In this document: positions 23,893-34,044 of the stretch, one piece after another
Layout of the letters: every line of letters begins with the position of its first letter
Position numbering within the stretch: position 1 is the first letter of the stretch
From: Microbacterium esteraromaticum
Lineage (GTDB): Bacteria; Actinomycetota; Actinomycetes; Actinomycetales; Microbacteriaceae
Reading direction: 5' to 3'
Assembly: GCF_016907315.1 (NCBI RefSeq)
Contig: NZ_JAFBBS010000001.1
Coordinates: 2,976,001-3,040,000 of the forward strand
Length of the DNA stretch: 64,000 nucleotides
Notes under the pieces: model-generated
Databases searched by the model: none
What the model was told of the DNA's origin: nothing
What the model saw: the letters and a program-made list of their open reading frames with translations, nothing else
Made by a program: the position numbers and the translations under genes

Positions 23893-25284
23893 GTGCATTC
23901 CGCTGATTCCCCTCCCGCCCCCGGATGGCTGTCCGTTCCCGACGACGCCAACGACCTGGTCGAGGCGGTGTGGCCGCAGTCCGCAGAGCGCGATGCCTCT
24001 GGCGAGCTGCGCATCGGCGGTGTCGGGGTCGGGGAGCTCGCCCGCACCTACGGCACGCCGCTGCAGGTTATCGACGAGAACGAGGTGCGTCGCCGTGCGT
24101 CGGTGCTGCGCGCCGCGTTCGACCGGGCGGCGACCGCGCACGGCACGTCGGCCCGCGTCTACTATGCGGGCAAGGCGCTGCTGACCACGTCGATCGTGCG
24201 GTGGGTTCTCGACGAGGGACTGAACGTCGATGTCTGCACCGGTGGCGAGCTCGAGGTGGCGCTCGCCGGGGGAGCGGATGCCGGAAGGCTGGGCTTCCAC
24301 GGCAACAACAAGTCGGTCGCCGAGCTCGAGCGTGCGGTGCAGGTCGGTGTCGGCACGATCATCATCGACAGCGTCATCGAGATCGAGCGTCTCGCGGCGA
24401 TCGTCTCGCGCACGGGGGCATCGCAGAGAGTCATGCTGCGCGTCAACAGCGGCGTGCACGCCGAGACCCACGACTTCCTGGCGACGGCGCATGAGGATCA
24501 GAAGTTCGGCTTCCCGCTCGACCATGCGGCTGCTGCCGTCACGCGCATCCGTGAGGTGGACGGTCTCGTCTTCACCGGTCTGCACTGCCACATCGGCTCG
24601 CAGATCTTCGGCGTGGCCGGTTTCCGAGAGTCCGCGTCGCGCGTGCTCGATCTGCACCAGCAACTGCTCGAGGGCGGTGAGATCCCTCAGCTGAACCTCG
24701 GCGGCGGCTTCGGCATCGCGTACACCCGTGTCGACGACCCCACGCCGATCGCCGACCTCGCCGAGGCGATCGTGTCGACGGTCGCCGAGGGCTGCGCGGC
24801 GCGCGGCATCCCGCTGCCGGACCTGTCGTTCGAACCCGGCAGGGCGATCGTCGGCAACGCCGGCGTCACCCTCTACGAGATCGGCACCACGAAAGACGTG
24901 ACCCTCGACAGCGCGGTGCGACGCTACGTCAGCGTCGACGGCGGCATGAGCGACAACGCCCGTCCTGCGCTCTACGGCGCGCAGTACTCGGCGCGACTGG
25001 CCTCTCGAACCGGTACGGGTGAGCCCGTGCTCGTCCGCGTCGTCGGCAAGCACTGCGAATCGGGTGACATCGTGGTCGATCACGAGTACCTGCCCGCCGA
25101 CGTCACTCCCGGTGACCTGCTCGCCGTCGCCGCGACCGGCGCCTATTGCGCGCCGCTGTCGAGCAATTACAACCACGTGCCCCGCCCGCCCATCGTCGCC
25201 GTCGCCGACGGCGTCTCGAGGGTCATCGTCCGCGGCGAGTCCATCGCCGACCTGCTCGCGCGCGACGCGGGCATCTCGCAGTGA
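23893..25284 (+). CDS. lysA: Diaminopimelate decarboxylase
   Basis: PLP-dependent fold-III decarboxylase (463 aa) making L-lysine from meso-diaminopimelate. PLP lysine K94 lies in RVYYAGKALLT; the Gly-rich phosphate loop is LNLGGGFGI; and the dimer-partner Cys/active block is VGKHCESGDIVV. The GTG at 23893 is the only good start in front of the conserved sequence. It is followed 49 bases later by hom and then thrB, an aspartate-family gene set. A TAGAAT -10-like box lies about 50 bases upstream without a properly spaced -35. Confidence 0.96.
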   Translation: MHSADSPPAPGWLSVPDDANDLVEAVWPQSAERDASGELRIGGVGVGELARTYGTPLQVIDENEVRRRASVLRAAFDRAATAHGTSARVYYAGKALLTTSIVRWVLDEGLNVDVCTGGELEVALAGGADAGRLGFHGNNKSVAELERAVQVGVGTIIIDSVIEIERLAAIVSRTGASQRVMLRVNSGVHAETHDFLATAHEDQKFGFPLDHAAAAVTRIREVDGLVFTGLHCHIGSQIFGVAGFRESASRVLDLHQQLLEGGEIPQLNLGGGFGIAYTRVDDPTPIADLAEAIVSTVAEGCAARGIPLPDLSFEPGRAIVGNAGVTLYEIGTTKDVTLDSAVRRYVSVDGGMSDNARPALYGAQYSARLASRTGTGEPVLVRVVGKHCESGDIVVDHEYLPADVTPGDLLAVAATGAYCAPLSSNYNHVPRPPIVAVADGVSRVIVRGESIADLLARDAGISQ

Positions 25285-25333
25285 CCGGCCTTCTCGGCCA
25301 GAACTTCCCTACCCGACGTGCTGAGGAGCGCAG

Positions 25334-26650
25334 ATGACTGACTACCGACGACTTCGCGTTGCGCTGCTGGGAGCCGGAGCCGTTGGCTCTCAGGTGGCGT
25401 CGCTGCTGCTGCGTCACGGCGACGAGCTCGCCGACCGCGCCGGCGCCCGCCTCGAGCTCGCCGGGATCGCCGTGCGCGATGTCGACGCGCCGCGTGACGT
25501 CGACCTTCCTCGTGAGCTGTTCACGACGGATGCCGAGACGCTGATCACCGGTGCCGACATCGTCATCGAGCTGATGGGGGGCATCGAGCCCGCGCGCTCG
25601 CACATCCTGCTGGGTCTCGGCTCGGGCGCGGATGTGGTGACGGCGAACAAGGCGCTGCTCGCCACCCGCGGTCCCGAGATCTTCGACGCGGCGAGCCGCG
25701 TTGGAGCGTCGGTGTACTACGAGGCGGCCGCCGCGGGCGCCATCCCGATCATCCGTCCGCTGCGGGACTCGCTGGCCGGCGACCGGGTCGTGCGGATCAT
25801 GGGCATCGTCAACGGCACCACTAACTACATCCTCGACCGCATGGACGGCGAGGGCGCCGACTTCGCCGACGTGCTCGCCGATGCGCAGCGTCTCGGCTAC
25901 GCCGAGGCCGACCCCACCGCCGACGTCGAGGGCTACGACGCGGCGCAGAAGGCAGCGATCCTGGCATCGCTCGCGTTCCACACCGCGGTGCCGCTCGAGG
26001 CCGTGCACCGCGAGGGCATCACCACGATCACGGCCGACATGATCGAGGAAGCGCGCGAAGCCGGTTTCGTCATCAAGCTGCTCGCGGTGTGCGAGCGTCT
26101 CGGAAACGGCGGCGACGAGTCGATCTCGGTGCGCGTGTATCCGGCGCTCGTGCCGAGGGACCACCCGCTCGGCGCTGTGCACGGAGCCAACAACGCGGTG
26201 TTCGTCGAGGCAGAGGCCGCCGGCTCGCTGATGTTCTACGGTGCGGGCGCCGGTGGGGTGCAGACTGCGTCCGCCGTTCTGGGCGACGTCGTATCGGCAG
26301 CGCGGCGCCACATCGCGGGCGGCACCGGCGTCGGCGAGTCGACGCGCGCGAACCTGCCCGTCGTCTCGATCGGGCACGTGCTCACCCGCTACCAGATCAC
26401 CCTCGAGGTGGCGGACGAAGCGGGTGTGCTCGCCACGATCGCGGGTCTTCTCAGCGACGGCGACGTCTCGGTGGCGACCCTCGTGCAGACCGTCATCCCC
26501 GCAGAGGACGGAGCCGACGGCGAGACCGCTCGGCTCATCATCGGCACGCACCGCGCGACCGATGATGCGCTGAGCGCTGCGGTCGATCGTCTCGCGGCGA
26601 GCGACGTCGTCGAGCGCGTGGTGTCGGTGCTTCGCGTCGAGGGGGAGTGA
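25334..26650 (+). CDS. hom: Homoserine dehydrogenase
   Basis: NAD(P)-dependent reduction of aspartate semialdehyde to homoserine (438 aa). The Rossmann motif LLGAGAVGSQV lies at residues 9-19, the substrate and catalytic region includes NKALL, GTTNYIL and the block GYAEADPTADVEGYDAAQK, and the C-terminal quarter is an ACT domain (about 350-430, ITLEVADEAGVLATIAG) that typically gives feedback inhibition by threonine. GAGGAGCG about 6 bases before the ATG is a good ribosome site. The thrB start is one base beyond its stop. Confidence 0.96.
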   Translation: MTDYRRLRVALLGAGAVGSQVASLLLRHGDELADRAGARLELAGIAVRDVDAPRDVDLPRELFTTDAETLITGADIVIELMGGIEPARSHILLGLGSGADVVTANKALLATRGPEIFDAASRVGASVYYEAAAAGAIPIIRPLRDSLAGDRVVRIMGIVNGTTNYILDRMDGEGADFADVLADAQRLGYAEADPTADVEGYDAAQKAAILASLAFHTAVPLEAVHREGITTITADMIEEAREAGFVIKLLAVCERLGNGGDESISVRVYPALVPRDHPLGAVHGANNAVFVEAEAAGSLMFYGAGAGGVQTASAVLGDVVSAARRHIAGGTGVGESTRANLPVVSIGHVLTRYQITLEVADEAGVLATIAGLLSDGDVSVATLVQTVIPAEDGADGETARLIIGTHRATDDALSAAVDRLAASDVVERVVSVLRVEGE

Positions 26651-26651
26651 C

Positions 26652-27635
26652 GTGGGAGTGACCCTGGTACCGGCTGAGCCGGTCACCGGCGAGGCACCGC
26701 TCGTCGACGGGGCGGTGCGCACGGTCATGGTCACCGTGCCGGCGACCAGCGCCAACCTGGGGCCCGGCTTCGACACGCTCGGTCTGGCTCTGAGCGTCTA
26801 TGACACGCTCACGGCGTCATCGTTCGACGACGACCGCCTCGTGATCGACGTCGCCGGGTCCGGCGCAGACGAGATCCCCACCGACGCCAGCAACCTCGTG
26901 GTCAGGTCGATCGCGCACGTGTACGCGGACGCCGGCCGTCGGATGCCCGGTCTGCACCTGCACGCCGAGAACGGCGTGCCGCACGGTCGCGGACTCGGGT
27001 CGTCGGGCGCGGCCGTGACGGCGGGCATCCTCATCGCGAAGGGGCTGCTCGCGGGCGATGTCGACCTCGACGATGAGACCCTGCTGCGCCTTGCGACCGA
27101 GCTCGAGGGCCATCCCGACAATGTGGCGCCGGCCCTGTTCGGCGGACTCACGATCGCCTGGACAGGGGAGCGCGGGCCGCAGCACAAGAAGCTGCTCGTG
27201 CATCGCGGCGTCGCTCCGCTGGTCTTCGTCCCCGGATTCACCATGTCGACCTCGCTGGCCCGCTCGCTGCAGCCACCGCAGGTCTCACGTGAGGACGCCG
27301 TCTTCAATGTGTCGCGCTCGGCCCTGCTGATCGCCGCGCTCACGCAGAGCCCCGAGCTGCTGCTCGACGCGACCGACGACCGGCTTCATCAGGACTACCG
27401 CGGCCCCGCGATGCCCGAAACGCTCCGCCTGGTGCAGGCGCTGCGCGCAGAGGGCTTCGCCGCCGTCGTATCGGGCGCAGGCCCCAGCGTTCTCGTGCTG
27501 GCAGACGGCCCCGGTGCACGACAGCGCGCGGTGGAGGTCGCGGATGCTGTGACGGACACTCCGTGGCAGGCGCACATGCTCGCCGTTGACGTGCAGGGTG
27601 GTACAGTGAGGGAACGAGCGGAGGGCACCACGTAA
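26652..27635 (+). CDS. thrB: Homoserine kinase
   Basis: GHMP-family kinase (327 aa) phosphorylating L-homoserine. The ATP loop reads PHGRGLGSSGAAVTAG, the N-terminal GHMP block is VTVPATSANLGPGFDTLGLAL, and the C-terminal GAGPSVLVL block is present. GTG at 26652 is one base from the hom stop; the first 26 residues precede the conserved start, so an internal GTG or ATG (MVTVPATS) is possible. No threonine synthase gene is seen beside it, unlike the frequent hom-thrC-thrB order. Confidence 0.95.
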   Translation: MGVTLVPAEPVTGEAPLVDGAVRTVMVTVPATSANLGPGFDTLGLALSVYDTLTASSFDDDRLVIDVAGSGADEIPTDASNLVVRSIAHVYADAGRRMPGLHLHAENGVPHGRGLGSSGAAVTAGILIAKGLLAGDVDLDDETLLRLATELEGHPDNVAPALFGGLTIAWTGERGPQHKKLLVHRGVAPLVFVPGFTMSTSLARSLQPPQVSREDAVFNVSRSALLIAALTQSPELLLDATDDRLHQDYRGPAMPETLRLVQALRAEGFAAVVSGAGPSVLVLADGPGARQRAVEVADAVTDTPWQAHMLAVDVQGGTVRERAEGTT

Positions 27636-27801
27636 CTTCGTGATTCTCGCCCTATCGCAATTCTGCGAAGTCCGCACGCGATCCCCAGGAACATCCAGGT
27701 ACTGGCTGGCAGGCGCTCTGCGTCGGCGCGTGTGATGCACGCGGCATCCGCTGCGTGCTCGTCGGACTGCTCGTCTTCCCACGACATATGAGGGAGTACT
27801 C
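27636..27801 (+). promoter_or_regulatory. Leader/intergenic region of rho
   Basis: A 166-base gap before rho, long for this window. It has a small perfect hairpin CGCGTG-tgatg-CACGCG (27727-27743) and GAGGGAGTACTC shortly before the GTG, whose AGGGAG is the likely ribosome site. Rho is often autoregulated through its leader; whether this one is cannot be judged. No clear promoter boxes were found. Confidence 0.4.
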
Positions 27802-29862
27802 GTGGAGAACCTCTCCGAGACCCAGAACGACACCACGGCTACCGAATCGGTGGCGACCCAGGCTGCGGCACCGGTGCGCAAGCGCGCGCCGCGTCGCGCC
27901 ACCACAGCCTCCGCTGCGGCCGCCACCGAGGCGTCCGTGGCCGAGACGCCCGCCGCGTCGTCTTCGGACGCTGCTCCCGCTGAGGAGCAGCCGAAGGCCA
28001 AGACCCCGCGCCGTACGCGCGCCAAGAAGGCCGACGCCGAGACGCTCGACCTGCCGGTCGCCGACGCTCCGGCCGAGGCCGCACCGGCGACGCCCGCCGC
28101 AGAGAAGTCCGACGACGCCGAGGCGCCGGCGAAGCCTGCGCGCAAGCGCGCCGCTCGCCCCAAGAAGGCGGATGCCGATGCTGCGACTGCGGTGGATGCG
28201 GACGGTGCCGCCGAGGCTCCCGCTGCTGACGCCGGTGCCGCCGCAGGCAAGAAGGAGAAGGGCAGCAGCGACGAGCAGTCGGCAGAGGCCCCCTCCGAGC
28301 CCGCGAAGCGTCCCGCACGTGGCCGCCGCGGTGCCAAGGCCGCCGAGAACGAGGCTCAGGCTGAGGCGACTGCCGACTCTGCACAGAGCGAGCAGGCGCA
28401 GGCATCGGCCGATCAGAGCAACGGCGAGGGCGAGACCGACGGCGAGGGCTCGGGCCGCAGCCGCAGCCGGAGCCGCAGCCGCAGCCGTGGTCGTGGAGGC
28501 AACGCCCAGAACGGCCAGAGCGCCAACGGACAGAACGGCGGGTCGCAGAGCGGCAGCGGTCAGAACGACCGTCAGAACGACTCCGACGACGATGGCGGTT
28601 CGGGCCGCGGGCGTCAGCGCGGCAGCAAGCGCCGCGGCGGCGCCAACGCGACATCCGACGAGTTCGAGACCGAGATCGGCGAGGATGATGTGCTCATCCC
28701 CGTCGCGGGCATCCTCGACGTCCTCGAGAACTACGCCTTCGTGCGCACCACCGGCTACCTCGCGGGCTCCAGCGATGTGTACGTCTCGCTCGGGCAGGTC
28801 AAGAAGTACAACCTGCGCAAGGGCGATGCCGTCGTCGGTGCGATCAAGCAGCCTCGCGAGGGCGAGCAGCAGGGGCGTCAGAAGTACAACGCGCTGGTGA
28901 AGGTCGACTCGATCAACGGCCTCTCTCCCGACGACGCCGCGAACCGCGTCGAGTTCGGCAAGCTGACGCCGCTGTACCCTCAGGAGCGCCTGCGGCTCGA
29001 GACCGCTCCCGAGAAGCTGACCCAGCGGATCATCGACCTGGTCGCCCCGATCGGCAAGGGCCAGCGCGGACTGATCGTCGCACCGCCCAAGGCGGGCAAG
29101 ACGATCGTCCTGCAGCAGATCGCCAACGCGATCGCTCAGAACAACCCCGAGGTGCACCTCATGGTCGTGCTCGTCGACGAGCGCCCCGAAGAGGTCACCG
29201 ACATGCAGCGCACGGTCAAGGGCGAGGTCATCGCCTCGACCTTCGATCGCCCGGCGGAAGACCACACGACGGTCGCGGAACTCGCCATCGAGCGGGCCAA
29301 GCGCCTGGTCGAGCTGGGCCGTGACGTCGTGGTGCTGCTCGACTCGATCACCAGACTGGGACGCGCGTACAACATCTCCACCCCCGCGTCGGGCCGTGTG
29401 CTCACCGGAGGCGTGGACGCCGCGGCGCTCTACCCGCCCAAGCGCTTCTTCGGCGCTGCCCGCAACATCGAGAACGGCGGCTCGTTGACCATTCTCGCTA
29501 CCGCTCTCGTCGAGACCGGCTCGAAGATGGACGAGGTGATCTTCGAGGAGTTCAAGGGCACCGGCAACAGCGAGCTGCGTCTGTCTCGTCAGCTCGCCGA
29601 CAAGCGCATCTTCCCGGCGGTCGACGTGAACGCGTCCAGCACGCGCCGCGAGGAGATGCTGCTCTCGGCAGACGAGGTCAAGATCACGTGGAAGCTGCGG
29701 CGCGCCCTTGCGGGCCTCGACCCGCAGCAGGCGCTCGAGGTCGTTCTGGGCAAGCTCAAGGAGACCGGCTCCAACGTCGAGTTCCTCTTCCAGATGCAGA
29801 AGTCGGTGCCGACGCCGGGCTCGAACGGCGGCTCGCACGCCCACGAGAACAGCATCCGCTGA
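27802..29862 (+). CDS. rho: Transcription termination factor Rho with long N-terminal extension
   Basis: Hexameric RNA-dependent ATPase that ends transcription (686 aa, against about 420 for E. coli Rho). The first about 290 residues are low-complexity: Ala/Pro/Glu/Lys-rich, then RS dipeptide repeats near 216-232 and Gly/Asn/Gln-rich sequence with [12 protein letters not shown]. The core follows: the RNA-binding domain from [21 protein letters not shown], the P-loop APPKAGKT at 427-434, the [12 protein letters not shown] block and the Q/R-loop region. Starts with GTG. Extensions like this are known in actinobacterial Rho and can bind RNA. prfA follows 24 bases later. Confidence 0.96.
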   Translation: MENLSETQNDTTATESVATQAAAPVRKRAPRRATTASAAAATEASVAETPAASSSDAAPAEEQPKAKTPRRTRAKKADAETLDLPVADAPAEAAPATPAAEKSDDAEAPAKPARKRAARPKKADADAATAVDADGAAEAPAADAGAAAGKKEKGSSDEQSAEAPSEPAKRPARGRRGAKAAENEAQAEATADSAQSEQAQASADQSNGEGETDGEGSGRSRSRSRSRSRGRGGNAQNGQSANGQNGGSQSGSGQNDRQNDSDDDGGSGRGRQRGSKRRGGANATSDEFETEIGEDDVLIPVAGILDVLENYAFVRTTGYLAGSSDVYVSLGQVKKYNLRKGDAVVGAIKQPREGEQQGRQKYNALVKVDSINGLSPDDAANRVEFGKLTPLYPQERLRLETAPEKLTQRIIDLVAPIGKGQRGLIVAPPKAGKTIVLQQIANAIAQNNPEVHLMVVLVDERPEEVTDMQRTVKGEVIASTFDRPAEDHTTVAELAIERAKRLVELGRDVVVLLDSITRLGRAYNISTPASGRVLTGGVDAAALYPPKRFFGAARNIENGGSLTILATALVETGSKMDEVIFEEFKGTGNSELRLSRQLADKRIFPAVDVNASSTRREEMLLSADEVKITWKLRRALAGLDPQQALEVVLGKLKETGSNVEFLFQMQKSVPTPGSNGGSHAHENSIR

Positions 29863-29886
29863 TCCACCGCTGAGCGGAGCAGAGGC

Positions 29887-30969
29887 GTGTTCGATTCGGT
29901 CCGGGCCCTCATCGAGGAGCATCGCCGGGTGCAGGAGGAGCTCTCCGACCCGGCGGTGCACGCCGATGCCGCTCGCGCCAAGCGCGTGAATCGGCGCTAT
30001 GCGGAGCTGAACCGCATCGTGGCCGCTCATGAGGCATGGACGGCCGCATCCGACGACCTCGAGGCGGCCCGTGAGCTCGCCAGGGAGGACGACGCGTTCG
30101 CCGACGAGGTGCCTGTTCTCGAGGAGGGGCTGCGTGTCGCTCAAGAGAAGCTGCGCCGCCTGCTGATCCCTCGCGATCCCGATGACGCGCGTGACGTGAT
30201 CATGGAGATCAAGGCGGGGGAGGGCGGGGCCGAGTCGGCGCTGTTCGCCGCCGACCTGCTGCGCATGTACGTGCAGTACGCCGCCTCAAAGGGCTGGAAG
30301 ACCGAGCTGCTGGAACGCAACGAGTCCGATCTGGGTGGCTACAAGGACGTGCAGGTCGCGATCAAGGGGTCATCGACCGATCCGTCTCAGGGCGTCTGGG
30401 CGCACCTGAAGTACGAAGGCGGAGTGCATCGCGTTCAGCGCGTTCCCGCGACCGAATCGCAGGGCCGTATCCACACCTCGACGACGGGTGTCCTCGTCTT
30501 CCCCGAGGTCGACGAGCCGGAGGAGATCCAGATCGATCAGAACGATCTGAAGATCGACGTATATCGCTCGTCCGGCCCCGGCGGCCAGTCGGTCAACACG
30601 ACCGACTCGGCGGTGCGCATCACGCACGTGCCCACGGGGATCGTCGTGTCGATGCAGAACGAGAAGTCGCAGCTCCAGAACCGCGAGGCGGCCATGCGCG
30701 TGCTCCGCGCGCGGCTGCTCGCCAAGCAGCAGGAGGAGCTCGACGCCGCAGCATCCGACGCCCGTCGATCGCAGATCCGCGGCATGGACCGCTCCGAGCG
30801 CATCCGCACCTACAACTTCCCCGAGAACCGCATCGCGGATCATCGCACCGGCTACAAGGCGTACAACCTCGATCAGGTGATGGACGGGGCTCTCGAGCCC
30901 ATCATCGAGTCAGCGATCCACGCTGACGAGGACGCCCGCCTGGCGGCCCTTGGCGGCGACGACTCGTGA
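29887..30969 (+). CDS. prfA: Peptide chain release factor 1
   Basis: Class I release factor (360 aa) that reads UAA and UAG. The tripeptide anticodon PAT is in [16 protein letters not shown], which makes it RF1 rather than RF2 (SPF). The catalytic GGQ is at 232-234 in [20 protein letters not shown]. Length is standard. Starts with GTG 24 bases after rho, and its stop overlaps the following GNAT gene (GTGA). Confidence 0.97.
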   Translation: MFDSVRALIEEHRRVQEELSDPAVHADAARAKRVNRRYAELNRIVAAHEAWTAASDDLEAARELAREDDAFADEVPVLEEGLRVAQEKLRRLLIPRDPDDARDVIMEIKAGEGGAESALFAADLLRMYVQYAASKGWKTELLERNESDLGGYKDVQVAIKGSSTDPSQGVWAHLKYEGGVHRVQRVPATESQGRIHTSTTGVLVFPEVDEPEEIQIDQNDLKIDVYRSSGPGGQSVNTTDSAVRITHVPTGIVVSMQNEKSQLQNREAAMRVLRARLLAKQQEELDAAASDARRSQIRGMDRSERIRTYNFPENRIADHRTGYKAYNLDQVMDGALEPIIESAIHADEDARLAALGGDDS

Positions 30970-31475
30970 GTGCGAACGGACGCGACCGGATGCTGATCCG
31001 CGACGCCACCGCTGCCGACTGGCCTCAGATATTCCCGTTCTTCGCCGCCATCGTCGAAGACGGCGAGACGTACGCCTACCCGGACGGCCTCAGCTCCGAG
31101 CAGGCGTCGGCGCTCTGGATGGAGCAGGCTCCCGCCCGCACGGTCGTCGCCGTGCTCGACGGGCGCGTCGTCGGGTCGGCGAAGATGGGTCCGAACCGCC
31201 CCGGCCGAGGCTCGCATGTCGGCACCGCGTCCTTCATGGTCGACCCGTCCGTGCGCGGAGCGGGTGTAGGCACGGCGCTGGCACGCCACATGATCGACTG
31301 GCACCGCGCCCAGGGATTCTCGGCCATCCAGTTCAACGCTGTGGTCGAGACCAACACCGGCGCGGTGCGCCTCTGGCAGTCGCTCGGCTTCGAGATCATA
31401 GGCACCGTGCCGGCAGCGTTCGTCTCGCGCAGGCACGGCCTGGTCGGCCTGCACGTGATGCATCTCGCTCTCTGA
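30966..31475 (+). CDS. GNAT-family N-acetyltransferase
   Basis: A 169-aa acetyltransferase. Acetyl-CoA-binding motif A reads [21 protein letters not shown], preceded by the strand [13 protein letters not shown] and followed by [23 protein letters not shown], an arrangement typical of GNATs acting on small molecules or antibiotics. GTG start overlaps the prfA stop by 4 bases, so it is translated from the rho-prfA message. An alternative start is ATG at residue 9. Not to be taken as RimI; the substrate is unknown. Confidence 0.88.
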   Translation: MSANGRDRMLIRDATAADWPQIFPFFAAIVEDGETYAYPDGLSSEQASALWMEQAPARTVVAVLDGRVVGSAKMGPNRPGRGSHVGTASFMVDPSVRGAGVGTALARHMIDWHRAQGFSAIQFNAVVETNTGAVRLWQSLGFEIIGTVPAAFVSRRHGLVGLHVMHLAL

Positions 31476-31503
31476 CCCCCGCACAGCAGGGCTTTCGCCG
31501 ATC

Positions 31504-32073
31504 TCAGATCACGTAGTCGGCCGCGGTGAGCAGAGCGCGTGAGTCATCGCTCTCGGTGCGCCGGCGGGGCTTCGCCGGCACGCCAACCAGAATGCTGTCG
31601 GCCGGAGAATCCTTCGTCACGACGGCATTCGCGCCGACCACGGAACGCGCGCCGATGCGCACGGGACCGAGGATCTTCGCACCGGCACCCACGGACACGC
31701 CGTCCTCGAGGGTCGGGTGCCGCTTGCCGTGATCGCGCGTGCGACCGCCGAGCGTGACTCCGTGATAGAGCATCACATCATCGCCGATCTCAGCGGTCTC
31801 GCCGATCACCACGCCCATGCCGTGGTCGATGAAGAAGCGCCGCCCGATCCGCGCACCGGGGTGGATCTCGATGCCGGTGAGCCAGCGGGTCACCTGCGAT
31901 CCCATCCTCGCTACGAAGCGCAGGTCACGTCGCCACAGAGCGTGCCAGAGCCGGTGGCTCCACACGGCGTGCAATCCCGGGTACAGCAGAGCCACCTCCA
32001 CCCCGCTGCGGGCGGCGGGGTCGCGGCGGCGCGCAGCGGCGAGGTCTTCGCGGACCCGGGAGAAGATGCGCAC
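31504..32073 (-). CDS. cysE: Serine O-acetyltransferase (EpsC/short CysE type)
   Basis: Makes O-acetylserine, the substrate of cysteine synthase. The short form (189 aa) has a helical N-terminus ([21 protein letters not shown]) and the left-handed hexapeptide-repeat domain: [25 protein letters not shown] with the catalytic His, then [14 protein letters not shown]. It lacks the long N-terminal domain of E. coli CysE (273 aa). Starts with GTG at 32073, eight bases after the cysK stop; the upstream part of the open frame overlaps cysK. Operon with cysK confirms the pathway. Confidence 0.93.
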   Translation of the reverse strand: MRIFSRVREDLAAARRRDPAARSGVEVALLYPGLHAVWSHRLWHALWRRDLRFVARMGSQVTRWLTGIEIHPGARIGRRFFIDHGMGVVIGETAEIGDDVMLYHGVTLGGRTRDHGKRHPTLEDGVSVGAGAKILGPVRIGARSVVGANAVVTKDSPADSILVGVPAKPRRRTESDDSRALLTAADYVI

Positions 32074-32081
32074 GGCGGGGA

Positions 32082-33020
32082 TCAGTCCTCGCGCAGGTCT
32101 TCGAACAGCGCGGTGCTGATGTAGCGCTCGCCCGTGTCGGGGGCGATGACGACGATCGTCTTGCCGGCGTTCTCGGGGCGGGCGGCGACCTTGAGCGCCT
32201 GCGCCACAGCGGCACCGCATGAGATTCCGACCAGCATGCCCTCCTTGGCGGCCAGCGCCCTCGCGGTCGCGATGGACTCGTCGAACTCGGCGGTGATGAT
32301 CTCGTCGATCACGTCGCGGTCGAGCACGGGAGGAACGAAGTTCGGGCCGATGCCCTGGATCTTCGCGGGTCCAGTGCGTCCCTCGGAGAGCAGGGGGGAG
32401 TCCTTCGGCTCGACGGCGATGACCTTGATGCCGGGAATGGCAGCCTTCAGCGCCTGGCCGGTGCCGGTGACGGTGCCGCCGGTGCCGACGCCTGCGACGA
32501 AGATGTCGACGTCGCCATCGGTGTCGCGGAGGATCTCCTGCGCGGTGGTGTCACGGTGGATCTGCGGGTTCGCGGCGTTCTCGAACTGACGCGCCCACAC
32601 GGCGCCTGGGGTGCTCTCGATGATCTCCTTGAGAGTCTCGATCGCGCCGCTCATGCCCTTCGTGGGATCGGAGAGCACGAGCTCGGCACCGAATGCCTTG
32701 AGCAGAACCCGTCGTTCCTTCGACATCGACGCGGGCATCGTCAGGATGACGCGGTAGCCGCGCGCGGCGCCGACCATCGCCAGCGCGATGCCGGTGTTGC
32801 CGCTGGTCGCCTCGACGATCGTTCCGCCCGGCTTGAGCTCGCCCGATGCCTCGGCGGCATCGACGATCGCGATCCCGATGCGGTCCTTCACGCTGGACGC
32901 CGGGTTGAACGACTCGAGCTTGACGAGCACGGTGGCATCGATGCCCTCGGTCAGGTGGTTCAGTCGCACGAGCGGAGTGTTGCCGAAGGTGCTCGTGATG
33001 TCGTTGTGGATGCCGGTCAT
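32082..33020 (-). CDS. cysK: Cysteine synthase A (O-acetylserine sulfhydrylase)
   Basis: PLP enzyme (312 aa) forming cysteine from O-acetylserine and sulfide. The PLP lysine is K45 in [11 protein letters not shown]; the substrate loop is [13 protein letters not shown]; the phosphate-binding Gly loop is [14 protein letters not shown]. The ATG at 33020 has GAAAGG about 7 bases upstream and a -10-like TAGGCT (33055-33060) placed to give a leader of about 28 bases. It is co-transcribed with cysE and divergent from prmC. OASS rather than cystathionine synthase is favoured by length and the cysE neighbour. Confidence 0.96.
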   Translation of the reverse strand: MTGIHNDITSTFGNTPLVRLNHLTEGIDATVLVKLESFNPASSVKDRIGIAIVDAAEASGELKPGGTIVEATSGNTGIALAMVGAARGYRVILTMPASMSKERRVLLKAFGAELVLSDPTKGMSGAIETLKEIIESTPGAVWARQFENAANPQIHRDTTAQEILRDTDGDVDIFVAGVGTGGTVTGTGQALKAAIPGIKVIAVEPKDSPLLSEGRTGPAKIQGIGPNFVPPVLDRDVIDEIITAEFDESIATARALAAKEGMLVGISCGAAVAQALKVAARPENAGKTIVVIAPDTGERYISTALFEDLRED

Positions 33021-33054
33021 GACAGACCTTTCGTATGCGGGGTTCAGCGAGATC

Positions 33055-33060
33055 AGCCTA
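33055..33060 (-). promoter_or_regulatory. Predicted -10 element for cysK-cysE
   Basis: TAGGCT on the minus strand, 34 bases upstream of the cysK start codon. No -35 is evident. Confidence 0.4.
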
Positions 33061-33110
33061 CGGTGCGGGCCTCGTCTGATGACGGAATGTGACCGCATCC
33101 GCCAACCGCC

Positions 33111-33116
33111 TACGCT
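33111..33116 (+). promoter_or_regulatory. Predicted -10 element (leaderless) for prmC
   Basis: TACGCT ends exactly 6 bases before the ATG at 33123. Confidence 0.5.
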
Positions 33117-33122
33117 GAGAGG

Positions 33123-33980
33123 ATGCCCATCCTCATCTCAGCGCAGCTGCGCGCCGTCGCGCAGCGGCTGGCGGACGCCGGCGTCCCGGATCCGCTCGTC
33201 GATGCCGAGCTGCTGATCGGGTACGTGCTCGGACGGGGGCGCGGCGAGCTGCAGGCTGCCGTCGTCCGTGGCGATGAGATGGCCGATCCGGATGCCGAGC
33301 GGCTGGCATCACTCGTCGACCGCCGTGCCGCTCGTGAACCGCTGCAGCATCTGACCGGGCGCGCCGCGTTCCGTCACCTCGAGCTCGCCGTCGGACCTGG
33401 CGTCTTCGTCCCGCGGCCCGAGACGGAGACGGTCGTGCAGTTCGCGATCGACGCGCTCCTGGAGAGCGCTTCGCCCGCACCGACCGCGATCGATCTCGGA
33501 ACGGGCAGCGGGGCCATCGCCCTCGCGATGGCGACAGAGGTGCCGCATGCGCGCGTGCACGCCGTCGAGCGCTCCGCCGAGGCCCACGCCTGGGCGGCTC
33601 GCAACGTGCGGGGGGTCGAGAACCTGACCCTCGTGCACGGTGACCTCGCGACAGCGTTCGACGAGCTGCGGGGCGCGGTCGACGTCGTCATCTCCAACCC
33701 TCCGTATGTGCCTGACGCGGCGATCCCCCGCGATCCCGAGGTGCGTCTGCACGATCCGGCGCAGGCGCTGTACGGCGGCGCCGACGGGCTGGACGTCGTC
33801 CGTGTGATCAGCCGCCGCGCGCAGGAGCTGCTGCACTCCGGCGGCCTCCTGGTGCTCGAGCACGGTGAACTCCAGGGCGCGGCCATCCGGGACATCCTGA
33901 GCGCAGACGGCTGGTGCGCAGCGGCGACGCACCAGGACCTCACTCGACGCGACCGCGCGACGACCGCGCTGCGCGCCTGA
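33123..33980 (+). CDS. prmC: Release factor glutamine methyltransferase
   Basis: SAM-dependent enzyme (285 aa) that N5-methylates the Gln of the GGQ motif of release factors. The helical N-terminal domain contains REPLQHLTGRAAFRHLELAVG; motif I is AIDLGTGSGAIALAM; the active site NPPY is at about 192-195 (VISNPPYVPD). This places it beside its substrate gene prfA in the ancestral order, although GNAT and cysE-cysK genes lie between here. The predicted promoter is leaderless. Confidence 0.95.
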   Translation: MPILISAQLRAVAQRLADAGVPDPLVDAELLIGYVLGRGRGELQAAVVRGDEMADPDAERLASLVDRRAAREPLQHLTGRAAFRHLELAVGPGVFVPRPETETVVQFAIDALLESASPAPTAIDLGTGSGAIALAMATEVPHARVHAVERSAEAHAWAARNVRGVENLTLVHGDLATAFDELRGAVDVVISNPPYVPDAAIPRDPEVRLHDPAQALYGGADGLDVVRVISRRAQELLHSGGLLVLEHGELQGAAIRDILSADGWCAAATHQDLTRRDRATTALRA

Positions 33981-34029
33981 CACGCCTGCCGGGCCGCGCC
34001 CTGCCAGGTGGTCACAGGGCTGACCGACG

Positions 34030-34035
34030 TAGACT
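34030..34035 (+). promoter_or_regulatory. Predicted -10 element for tsaC
   Basis: TAGACT ends 9 bases before the ATG at 34045. Confidence 0.45.
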
Positions 34036-34044
34036 GGGCATGCC

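Noticed and set aside
23767-25176. Long minus-strand open frame continuing upstream from the YihY gene across lysA
   Set aside because: It is antisense to the strongly conserved lysA, its translation is His/Arg/Asp-rich without any family pattern, and a good start with ribosome site exists at 23766.
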